NCBI GenBank assembly: GCA_946408145.1
Contig: CAMJQX010000116.1
Coordinates: 1-5,505, forward strand
DNA: 5,505 nucleotides
Origin: an uncultured Clostridia bacterium
Lineage (GTDB): Bacteria; Bacillota_A; Clostridia; Oscillospirales; Oscillospiraceae
Reading direction: 5' to 3'
A program made the position numbers and the translations under genes. Below, piece after piece: positions 1 through 4,918 of the stretch. The notes under the pieces were generated by a model. That model saw nothing but the letters and a program-made list of their open reading frames with translations. It made no database searches and was not told the DNA's origin. Position 1 is the stretch's first letter. Each line of letters begins with the position of its first letter.

Positions 1-100
1 TGGAGTAAGGGCCGAAGAAGACTACTTCGTTGATAGGCCGGCGGTGTACGCACAGCAATGTGTTCAGCCTACCGGTACTAATAGCCCGAGGGCTTGACCT
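1..100 (+). rRNA. 23S ribosomal RNA, 3' end (partial)
   Basis: This is the last ~100 nt of a 23S rRNA gene; the rest lies before the window. The conserved 3'-terminal segment is recognisable: GGCGGTGTACGCACAGCAAT, then the highly conserved ACCGGTACTAATAG around 71-84, and the closing GGCTTGACC at 91-99, the side that pairs with the 5' end of 23S. The exact mature end is set by analogy to other bacteria and may be off by a few bases. It is followed directly by a spacer and 5S rRNA, the usual bacterial order. Confidence 0.95.
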
Positions 101-166
101 ACAATTACTATGCAGGTTACGTCCTTGCTTCCTCTCTGTTCAGTTTTCAGGGTGTGATCCCTGACA
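101..166 (+). other. 23S-5S internal transcribed spacer with processing hairpin
   Basis: This 66-nt spacer contains no tRNA gene. A perfect 6-bp stem (TCAGGG at 147-152, CCCTGA at 159-164) with a 6-nt loop lies immediately before 5S. A helix at this place is probably part of rRNA precursor processing, which is inferred from position only. Confidence 0.6.
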
Positions 167-283
<117 letters not shown>

Positions 284-284
284 C

Positions 285-317
285 AGAGCCGCTCAAACGA
301 GCGGCTCTGCTTTTTTT
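285..317 (+). terminator. intrinsic terminator of the rRNA operon
   Basis: A perfect 10-bp stem (AGAGCCGCTC at 285-294, GAGCGGCTCT at 299-308) with an AAAC loop is followed, after GC, by seven T residues at 311-317. It starts right after the 5S end, as expected for the end of an rrn operon. Confidence 0.95.
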
Positions 318-356
318 ATGCCATGAGCTGCGATCGGCTGCTGCGGATGGAGGCCC

Positions 357-385
357 TTGTTTCCCGTGCCCGGTTCTGGTATCAT
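357..385 (+). promoter_or_regulatory. candidate sigma-A promoter for the zinc-ribbon gene
   Basis: The -35 element is TTGTTT (357-362), followed by a 17-nt spacer and TATCAT (380-385) as -10. A TG at 377-378, one base before the -10, makes an extended -10 (TGGTATCAT). It lies 68 nt before the chosen GTG start and downstream of the rRNA terminator, so the small gene has its own transcription start. The predicted leader holds a small hairpin (GCCGT 406-410 with ACGGC 417-421) of unknown meaning. Confidence 0.6.
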
Positions 386-452
386 ATATTTGGATTTGCG
401 TCGGAGCCGTGCATCGACGGCCGCAGGCCCACGGAAAGGAAGAGAGAACAAG

Positions 453-683
453 GTGGAAGCTTTGATATTGCTGGCGATCGGTGCGGTCGCCCTGCCCATC
501 CTGCTCCTGGCCGCCCATGTCGGGCGGAAGAACGCGCCGCGGCGGCAGGAGAAACCGGAGCCGAGGGAGCGTGTGATCCGCGCGGCCTCACAGCAGCAAA
601 CCTGCCCCCGCTGCGCGAGCCCCGTCATCCAATACGATGACGGCTGGGAATGCGGCTGGTGCGGCGATTACTGCCGGTACTAA
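453..683 (+). CDS. small membrane-anchored zinc-ribbon protein (unknown function)
   Basis: The product is 76 aa. I chose the GTG at 453 because a purine-rich ribosome site (GGAAGAGAG, 438-446) lies just before it and because the hydrophobic segment then starts right at the N terminus. An in-frame ATG at 357 would overlap the predicted promoter and add an uncharacteristic Arg-rich leader. Residues 3-22 form one membrane helix, followed by a basic stretch (GRKNAPRR) that suggests the C-terminal part is cytoplasmic. The C terminus carries a C4 zinc ribbon: CPRC at 51-54 and CGWC at 67-70, plus Cys74. A Lys/Arg/Glu/Pro linker joins the two parts. The function is not recognised; such tails usually bind zinc and mediate protein or nucleic-acid contacts. 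It stands alone between the rRNA operon and rubrerythrin, with no clear terminator of its own. Confidence 0.65.
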   Translation: MEALILLAIGAVALPILLLAAHVGRKNAPRRQEKPEPRERVIRAASQQQTCPRCASPVIQYDDGWECGWCGDYCRY

Positions 684-813
684 GGCTTCGGGAAAAAACG
701 GGAATACGCATTCAGCCGTCCGCTTTTCCCTTGCGCGCGGCGGCGATCCACGCCTATCTCCTCGCGCTGGCGCCTGCGCTGCTGCGCCTGAGCCGGAGGA
801 GAAGAATAAAGAC

Positions 814-841
814 TTGACGAACGGGCAGGATATGGTATAGT
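814..841 (+). promoter_or_regulatory. sigma-A promoter of rubrerythrin
   Basis: TTGACG (814-819) as -35, a 16-nt spacer and TATAGT (836-841) as -10. TG at 833-834 gives an extended -10 (TGGTATAGT). It lies 31 nt before the start codon, giving a short leader with the AGGAGG site at 860-865. The 130 nt between the previous gene and this promoter show no further convincing element. No PerR-type box was recognised. Confidence 0.8.
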
Positions 842-872
842 GGCCTTAGAATACCATTTAGGAGGTACTGTC

Positions 873-1412
873 ATGGCAAACAAATACGCGGGCACCAAGA
901 CCGAGAAAAACCTGTGGGAGGCCTTCGCGGGCGAGTCCCAGGCGAGAAACAAATACACCTATTTCGCGTCCGTGGCCAAGAAGTCCGGCTATGAGCAGAT
1001 CGCCGAGATCTTCCTCAAGACCGCCGACAACGAAAAAGAGCACGCCAAGCTCTGGTTCAAGGAGCTGGGCGAGCTGGGCACGCTGGAGGAAAACCTCCTG
1101 CACGCGGCCGAGGGCGAGAACTTCGAGTGGACCGACATGTACGAGCGCATGGCCAGAGAGGCCGAGGAGGAGGGCTTTGACGAGCTCGCCGCCAAGTTCC
1201 GCGGCGTCGCCGCCATCGAGAAGCACCACGAGGAGCGCTACCGCAAGCTGCTGGAGAACGTGGAGACCAAGACCCAGTTCGAGAAGAGCGGCGTCGTGGT
1301 CTGGGAGTGCCGCAACTGCGGCCATCTCGTCGTCGGCACCCAGCCGCCCGAGACCTGCCCCGTCTGCAACCACCCGCAGGCCTATTTCGAGGTCAGGAAA
1401 GAAAACTACTGA
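873..1412 (+). CDS. rbr: rubrerythrin
   Basis: The product is 179 aa, typical for rubrerythrin, a cytoplasmic peroxidase that reduces hydrogen peroxide with electrons from rubredoxin or NAD(P)H-dependent partners and protects anaerobes from oxygen. The ATG at 873 is preceded by AGGAGG (860-865) at 7-nt spacing; an upstream in-frame ATG at 840 lies inside the promoter and is not the start. Residues 1-135 are the ferritin-like four-helix domain with diiron ligands: Glu21 in helix 1, Glu54xxHis57, the acidic helix around Glu94-Glu100, and Glu116xxHis119. Residues 145-179 are the C-terminal rubredoxin domain with CRNC (146-149) and CPVC (162-165) binding one iron. The gene is complete and flanked by its own promoter and terminator, so it is monocistronic. 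All key ligands are present and nothing suggests loss of function. Confidence 0.97.
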   Translation: MANKYAGTKTEKNLWEAFAGESQARNKYTYFASVAKKSGYEQIAEIFLKTADNEKEHAKLWFKELGELGTLEENLLHAAEGENFEWTDMYERMAREAEEEGFDELAAKFRGVAAIEKHHEERYRKLLENVETKTQFEKSGVVVWECRNCGHLVVGTQPPETCPVCNHPQAYFEVRKENY

Positions 1413-1413
1413 T

Positions 1414-1462
1414 CCCGACAACGAAAAAACTCCCCCACCCGGGGGAGTTTTTTATTGTCGGG
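1414..1462 (+). terminator. composite intrinsic terminator after rubrerythrin
   Basis: The core is a 13-bp perfect stem (1424-1436 with 1441-1453) around an ACCC loop; its right arm ends in six T residues and its left arm starts with six A residues, so it can work in both directions. An outer 8-bp arm (CCCGACAA 1414-1421 with TTGTCGGG 1455-1462) extends the hairpin across a small internal loop. It begins two bases after the rubrerythrin stop codon. Confidence 0.93.
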
Positions 1463-1488
1463 GAAAAAGCTTCCGCCGGTCGTCCCGA

Positions 1489-1557
1489 TCCCGGGAAATC
1501 TCCTTAGATTACCGAACAGATGCCGATCGTGTGACGTTTCGACGCGATTTCCCGGGA
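1489..1557. repeat. 12-bp perfect inverted repeat upstream of the kinase gene
   Basis: TCCCGGGAAATC (1489-1500) and GATTTCCCGGGA (1546-1557) are perfect reverse complements 45 nt apart. Each arm also contains the 8-bp palindrome TCCCGGGA, and in the second arm it extends to TTCCCGGGAA (1549-1558). The two palindrome centres are 61 bp apart, close to six helical turns. This fits a pair of operator sites looped by a repressor, or alternatively a long hairpin; the sequence alone cannot decide. They lie about 40 and 100 bp upstream of the kinase -35. Confidence 0.55.
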
Positions 1558-1579
1558 AGAATCCATTTTATTAAACATT

Positions 1580-1593
1580 TTGAAACGTTTTCT
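1580..1593. promoter_or_regulatory. candidate LacI-family/cre-like operator
   Basis: An AAACGTTT palindrome (1583-1590) centred on CG lies six bases before the -35 of the kinase promoter. A central CG with A/T-rich arms is the hallmark of LacI-family sites, including the CcpA cre, but the outer bases match the cre consensus only partly. ACGTTTC at 1534-1540 is also the reverse complement of GAAACGT at 1582-1588. The regulatory role is inferred. Confidence 0.35.
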
Positions 1594-1596
1594 GCA

Positions 1597-1625
1597 TTGA
1601 CTTTGCCCGGAAGCTGTTATATCAT
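1597..1625 (+). promoter_or_regulatory. sigma-A promoter of the galactokinase-like gene
   Basis: TTGACT (1597-1602) as -35, a 17-nt spacer and TATCAT (1620-1625) as -10; an overlapping choice is TATATC (1618-1623) with TG at 1615-1616. It lies about 50 nt before the ATG at 1674. This A/T-rich stretch stands out in otherwise GC-rich DNA. Confidence 0.75.
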
Positions 1626-1673
1626 TTATCATGTGAACGGAAGCGGCAGGAACGGATCAAAAGGATAAGGTCA

Positions 1674-2753
1674 ATGAAGAAAGAGTTTTTTGTAAGCGGC
1701 CGGACAGAGCTGGCCGGTAACCATACAGATCATCAGAACGGGCGGATCCTCGCCGGCGCCCTGGAGATGGGCATCCGGGCGAAGGCCGCCGCGAACGGGC
1801 AGAGCGTCGTGCACATGCATTCCGAGGGCTACGGCGATCTGGAGATCAGACTGAACCAGCTGACGGTGCGCACGCGGGAATTCGGCACGCCGCAGGCGCT
1901 GCTGCGCGGCATGCTGGCGGGCTTCCAGGAGCTTGGGCTGAAGATCGGCGGCTTCGACGCCGCCGTGACCAGCGACCTGCCGGTCGGCGCGGGGCTGAGC
2001 TCCTCGGCGGCCTTTTCGGTTCTGATCGGGCGCATCCTCAACACGCTGTTCAACGAGGGGAAGATCGAGCCCATCGTCATCGCGCGTCTGGCGCAGAAGG
2101 CGGAGAACGAGTTCTTCGGCAAGCCCTGCGGCCTGATGAGCCAGCTGGTCTGCGCCCTGGGGCAGACGGTATATGTGGATTTCGCAACGCGCGAGATCGA
2201 GCCCGTCCACGCGGACTTTGCCGCGATGGGGCTGACGCTGTGCCTGACCGAGACCGGCGGCAGCCACGCGGGGCTCGACACCTCCTATGCCCGCATCCCG
2301 GCGGACATGGTCTATGTCGCGAACCTCTTTGACAAGGGCGTGCTGGGCGACGTGGACCCGGAGGCCTTCCGCAGCAAGGGCTGGGACCCCGCCAACCGGC
2401 CGGTCCGCCGCGCGATGCACTTTTTCGACGAGAACGAGCGCGTGCCGCAGATGCGCGACGCGCTGAAGGCCGGGGACGGCGAGACCTATATGCGGCTGAT
2501 GAACGAGTCGGGCCGCTCCTCGGAGGAGCTTTTGAACAACATCGTCACCAGCGCCACCGGGGACACGAAGCTGGCCCAGGGCCTGGCGCTGAGCAGGGAG
2601 CTGCTGGAGGGCCGCGGCGCCTGGCGCGTGCACGGCGGCGGCTTCGCAGGCTGCGTGCAGGCGCTGATGCCGACGGCATACTTCCCGCAGTACCGCACGG
2701 AGATGGAGAAGGTCTTCGGCGCGGGCAGCTGCCGGGAGATCCGCCTGGTGTGA
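1674..2753 (+). CDS. galactokinase-like GHMP kinase with altered catalytic residue
   Basis: The product is 359 aa, about 30 shorter than E. coli GalK, mostly from a shorter N terminus. Galactokinases phosphorylate galactose at C1 with ATP in the Leloir pathway. The start ATG follows AAGGA (1661-1665) at 8-nt spacing. Family motifs appear in order: the sugar-binding signature GRTELAGNHTDHQNG at 9-23 (classically GRxNLIGEHTDY), the ATP-binding motif LPVGAGLSSSAA at 102-113, FFGKPCGLMSQ at 147-157 and the third GHMP motif HGGGFAGC at 320-327. Arg10, His17 and Asp19 of the sugar site are kept. Glu of GEH is Asn16, and the catalytic-base Asp of CGxMDQ is Ser156 (codon AGC, 2139-2141). Galactokinase-like proteins with GNHTDHQ are, from memory, common in clostridia, but the Ser is not what I expect. 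No galT or galE is adjacent. It may be a galactokinase variant, a kinase for another sugar, or inactive. Confidence 0.85.
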   Translation: MKKEFFVSGRTELAGNHTDHQNGRILAGALEMGIRAKAAANGQSVVHMHSEGYGDLEIRLNQLTVRTREFGTPQALLRGMLAGFQELGLKIGGFDAAVTSDLPVGAGLSSSAAFSVLIGRILNTLFNEGKIEPIVIARLAQKAENEFFGKPCGLMSQLVCALGQTVYVDFATREIEPVHADFAAMGLTLCLTETGGSHAGLDTSYARIPADMVYVANLFDKGVLGDVDPEAFRSKGWDPANRPVRRAMHFFDENERVPQMRDALKAGDGETYMRLMNESGRSSEELLNNIVTSATGDTKLAQGLALSRELLEGRGAWRVHGGGFAGCVQALMPTAYFPQYRTEMEKVFGAGSCREIRLV

Positions 2754-2755
2754 GA

Positions 2756-2783
2756 AACGCCCCCGGGGGATCCCGGGGGCGTT
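2756..2783. terminator. GC-rich hairpin after the kinase gene
   Basis: A perfect 12-bp stem (2756-2767 with 2772-2783) around a GGAT loop starts two bases after the kinase stop codon. There is no T tract, so it is not a classic intrinsic terminator alone. It may stabilise the mRNA 3' end or assist the terminator 50 nt downstream. Confidence 0.6.
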
Positions 2784-2833
2784 CAGCGCCGAGCAGGCGA
2801 GCGCCAGGGAGGCGAAAGCGAATAGACCGACAG

Positions 2834-2870
2834 AAAACAGGAGACCGCCCGCAGGCGGCCTCCTGTTTTT
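2834..2870. terminator. bidirectional intrinsic terminator between convergent genes
   Basis: A 10-bp stem (AAAACAGGAG 2834-2843 with CTCCTGTTTT 2860-2869), one A/C mismatch, 5 more pairs (CCGCC with GGCGG) and a CGCA loop. Five T residues (2866-2870) serve the + strand kinase gene, while the A run at 2834-2837 gives a T tract on the minus strand. Its right edge is two bases from the stop of the minus-strand operon, so it ends both units. Confidence 0.9.
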
Positions 2871-2872
2871 CT

Positions 2873-3859
2873 TCAGTTCACGCCGGGGACGTAGAGGATG
2901 TCCCAGTCGTAGAGCAGCATGAACTGCTCGAGCGTGATGTTGTTGGCCATGATGTAGCGCGCGGGCTCGACGCCGACATAGCGGAAGTGGCAGGGGCACA
3001 TGCAGGCGGTGCCGTACCAGCTCTCCTGCCCCTCCGGGTAGCGGAGGATGATGCCGTAGTCGGCGCAGTGGGAGATCAGCCAGTCCCAGGCCTCGGTGCC
3101 GCGGAAGTCCTCGCTGCCGTTATAGCGAAGGTCGATGCACAGCGCGGTCTGGTGGTCGTGGCAGCCGGGCACGAAGGTGGTCTTGGAGGCGGTCTCCGCG
3201 CCGTAGCTGTAGACCGCGGGCTCGTAGTAATTCTCCAGCGTCGTCCAGTAGTCGATGTAGCCGCGCCAGGCGGTGACGCCGTAGCCTGCGGCCTGGGCGT
3301 CGGTGACAAAATGGTTGAAGGCGTCGGCGGAGACCTCGTCCACCGTGACGCCCGCGCCGTAGGCGTGGTTCGGTCGCTGGTCGGTGATGCTGTTGAAGGC
3401 GTTGGCAAGCTTGAACTCCCGGCCGCTCAGATCCACGCCTTCGGGCGGGGCGGGCAGGCCCCAGGCGGCGGCGCGCTCGGCGGGCGTCATGTCCGCCATC
3501 GGGGACCGCTCCGGCAGCACCGGCACGAACGTCTCCGCTTCCTCCGGCGAGGCTTCAACGGGCTCCGCTTCGAAGGGCGCGGGCTCGGCCGGCGCCTCGT
3601 CTCCGGGGGCAGAGGGCCCCTCCGGGGCGGGCTCCTCATCTCCGGGTCCCGCGCCGCCGGGCAGGATCACGGCGTCCTCCTCCGCCGGGGCGGCGGGCGC
3701 ATCCTCCGGGATGGGCTCCGGCGCCGGTTCGGCTGCCGGCTCGGCGGGTACGGCGGCGGGAGCCGTCAGCGCCGACTGCGGCGTGCAGGAGCTCACCGCC
3801 ATCAGCAGGGCGAGCAGCGCCATCACCAGCGCGAATATGATTTTACCGATTCTTCTCAT
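2873..3859 (-). CDS. VanY/M15-like putative lipoprotein, probable pseudoenzyme
   Basis: The product is 328 aa. It has a basic N terminus (MRRIGK), a hydrophobic segment at 7-22 and a lipobox-like VSSC with Cys25, so it is probably a lipoprotein outside the membrane. Residues ~27-115 are a low-complexity Pro/Glu/Ala linker. The C-terminal domain (~126-328) resembles VanY D-Ala-D-Ala carboxypeptidases and the product of the gene upstream: RAAAWGLPAPP at 129-139, a WRGY at 198-201 in place of SYRSY, GCHDHQTALCID at 232-243 keeping the zinc-type His236 and Asp243, and HFRYVG at 291-296. The usual ExWH is CPCH (288-291), so the zinc-ligand His is kept but the catalytic Glu is Cys. Classical hydrolysis is therefore unlikely; a binding or regulatory role is inferred. 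The start is 3 nt after the upstream stop; its GGAG site (3866-3869) lies in the last codons of that gene, which implies translational coupling. Confidence 0.88.
   Translation of the reverse strand: MRRIGKIIFALVMALLALLMAVSSCTPQSALTAPAAVPAEPAAEPAPEPIPEDAPAAPAEEDAVILPGGAGPGDEEPAPEGPSAPGDEAPAEPAPFEAEPVEASPEEAETFVPVLPERSPMADMTPAERAAAWGLPAPPEGVDLSGREFKLANAFNSITDQRPNHAYGAGVTVDEVSADAFNHFVTDAQAAGYGVTAWRGYIDYWTTLENYYEPAVYSYGAETASKTTFVPGCHDHQTALCIDLRYNGSEDFRGTEAWDWLISHCADYGIILRYPEGQESWYGTACMCPCHFRYVGVEPARYIMANNITLEQFMLLYDWDILYVPGVN
3539..3781 (-). repeat. Pro/Glu/Ala low-complexity linker coding region
   Basis: This stretch encodes about 80 residues, roughly residues 27-107 of the lipoprotein, composed almost wholly of Pro, Glu, Ala, Gly and Asp. 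It is probably an extended, disordered spacer that holds the VanY-like domain away from the membrane and into the wall. It is strongly acidic and has no strict repeat unit. Confidence 0.7.
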
Positions 3860-3862
3860 GCC

Positions 3863-4774
3863 TTACTCCACGCCGTAGAGGGCCAGGAACTCCTCCAGGC
3901 ACAGTTGGTTTTCCGTGATGTATTTCGCGGCCTCCAGACCGACATAGCGGAAGTGCCAGGTCTCATACATCACGCCGGTGATGTCCCGCTTCTCTTCCGG
4001 GAAGCGGAGGATAAAGCCGTACTCCGTGCAGTGCTCCCGCAGCCAGTCGAGCGTGGGGCTGGCGACCTTGTCGGCGGATTTGATCTCATAGTATTTGTCG
4101 GTGATATCGCAGCAGAGGGCGAGCTGGTGCTCGCTGCAGCCGGCGGGCATCGTGATGTAATAGCCGTTGAGCTTGCCGTCGGAGACGCCGTTGTTCTCAC
4201 AGACGCGCTTGAAATTCGCCGCCTGCGCGGAATAGCTGCGGTAGCTGGAGGAGAGATAGATCGGATGCCCCGCAGCCTTGCAGCCGAGCGCCATGTCCAG
4301 CAGCGGCTGGGCGACGCGGGCGTCGATCTCGCAGCGGTTGGCGTTGTAGGAATACTGGATGTCGGTCGCGTCGGCCGTCTGATTGATATACGCAAGCTGC
4401 TCCGGCTCATACATGCCGATGGAGTGGTCGCCGTTGACGAGCGTGTATTCCCAGCTCGTCACATCGATGTCCGGCGGGGCGGGCAGCCCCAGCGCCGCGG
4501 CGCGGCCGGCCGGGGATTCGGGGTCGACGGTGGGCTCCGGGGTCGGCTCGGGCGTCGGCTCCGGCGTGGGCTCGGCGGCGATGGGCTCCGCCTCCGGGGC
4601 GGGCGCTTCGGGCACGGGCGTCGCCGCGATCTCCAGCGGGGCGGCGCTCACGTTCTGCGCGGCCGTCAGCTCATCGCTGAAGGGTGTATAGGCGGCGTGA
4701 AAATAGGAATAGGCGCCGAAAACCGTGAGGACCAGCAGGGCCATCAGCAGCCGGACCATAAAGTTACCTTTCAT
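3863..4774 (-). CDS. membrane-anchored VanY-type D-Ala-D-Ala carboxypeptidase (peptidase M15)
   Basis: The product is 303 aa. The ATG at 4774 has a strong AAGGAGGA site (4781-4788) at 6-nt spacing; an in-frame ATG at 4813 lies upstream of this site and is rejected. Residues ~7-29 form an N-terminal membrane anchor or uncleaved signal without a lipobox Cys. Residues ~46-88 are a Pro/Glu/Ala/Thr linker with TPEP repeats. The C-terminal domain is a VanY-type M15 zinc peptidase: SSYRSYSAQ at 176-184, SEHQLALCCD at 214-223 with zinc ligands His216 and Asp223, and ETWHFRYVG at 271-279 with catalytic Glu271 and ligand His274. Such enzymes trim the terminal D-Ala from peptidoglycan stem peptides outside the cell. 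No VanH/A/X genes are nearby, so wall remodelling is likelier than glycopeptide resistance. It is the first gene of a two-gene operon with its own paralogue. Confidence 0.93.
   Translation of the reverse strand: MKGNFMVRLLMALLVLTVFGAYSYFHAAYTPFSDELTAAQNVSAAPLEIAATPVPEAPAPEAEPIAAEPTPEPTPEPTPEPTVDPESPAGRAAALGLPAPPDIDVTSWEYTLVNGDHSIGMYEPEQLAYINQTADATDIQYSYNANRCEIDARVAQPLLDMALGCKAAGHPIYLSSSYRSYSAQAANFKRVCENNGVSDGKLNGYYITMPAGCSEHQLALCCDITDKYYEIKSADKVASPTLDWLREHCTEYGFILRFPEEKRDITGVMYETWHFRYVGLEAAKYITENQLCLEEFLALYGVE
4529..4567 (-). repeat. 12-bp tandem repeat encoding TPEP units
   Basis: Three imperfect 12-bp units encode TPEP three times, plus a closing Thr, at residues 70-82 of the carboxypeptidase. 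Pro/Thr-rich repeats of this kind are typical wall-spanning spacers. Copy number could vary between strains by slippage. Confidence 0.75.
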
Positions 4775-4803
4775 CGGAGTTCCTCCTTGCTGTGAACATG
4801 GGT

Positions 4804-4832
4804 ATTGTACCATTTCGGCCCATGGGGGTCAA
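4804..4832 (-). promoter_or_regulatory. sigma-A promoter of the carboxypeptidase operon
   Basis: On the minus strand, TTGACC (4832-4827) is the -35, followed by a 17-nt spacer and TACAAT (4809-4804) as -10. TG one base before the -10 gives an extended -10 (TGGTACAAT). The spacer contains the palindrome CCCATGGG (4819-4826). It lies 30 nt before the start codon and is one of the best promoter matches in the window. Confidence 0.85.
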
Positions 4833-4842
4833 TAACCTTTTG

Positions 4843-4852
4843 TTGCGCGCAA
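4843..4852. promoter_or_regulatory. palindrome between divergent promoters, candidate operator
   Basis: TTGCGCGCAA is a perfect 10-bp palindrome. It overlaps the weak -35 position of the + strand promoter and lies 11 bp upstream of the -35 of the minus-strand operon. A regulator bound here could affect both units. No regulator gene is visible in the window. Confidence 0.4.
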
Positions 4853-4872
4853 GGTATGTTCCGTGATATGAT
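4843..4872 (+). promoter_or_regulatory. candidate promoter of the MBL-fold hydrolase gene
   Basis: TATGAT (4867-4872) with TG at 4864-4865 makes an extended -10 (TGATATGAT). The -35 is poor: TTGCGC (4843-4848) at 18 nt. Extended -10 promoters can work with weak -35 elements. It lies 46 nt before the start codon. Confidence 0.6.
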
Positions 4873-4918
4873 GGCGGCGGAAAACAAATCAGCTTTCATT
4901 CAAAAAGGAGGAACGACA

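Noticed and set aside
690..730. Possible hairpin after the zinc-ribbon gene (GGGAAAA with TTTTCCC, inner ACGG with CCGT)
   Set aside because: The stem is interrupted by an uneven internal loop, the apical loop is 14 nt, and no T tract follows. Too weak to call a terminator.
318..872. tRNA genes after the rRNA operon
   Set aside because: I looked for cloverleaf elements (GGTTCGAATCC-like T arms) and found none; the region holds the small zinc-ribbon gene and promoters.
858..1668. Long open frames on both strands overlapping rubrerythrin
   Set aside because: Leu- and Ser/Arg-rich shadow frames; one runs through the rubrerythrin terminator. The rubrerythrin frame has all metal ligands and a perfect ribosome site.
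1671..2999. A 442-codon minus-strand open frame across the kinase gene
   Set aside because: It overlaps the kinase with its GHMP motifs, crosses the bidirectional terminator and shows Arg/Ala/His-rich shadow composition.
3863..4774. Glycopeptide (vancomycin) resistance cluster
   Set aside because: VanY-type domains alone do not make a resistance cluster. No VanH, ligase, VanX or VanRS genes are in the window, and wall-remodelling carboxypeptidases of this type are common in clostridia.
2750..4795. A 681-codon open frame on the + strand opposite the two carboxypeptidase-like genes
   Set aside because: It has no ribosome site or recognisable domain, and its Arg/Gly/Val-rich composition is that of an antisense shadow in GC-rich DNA. 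The minus-strand genes have motifs, ribosome sites and a promoter.
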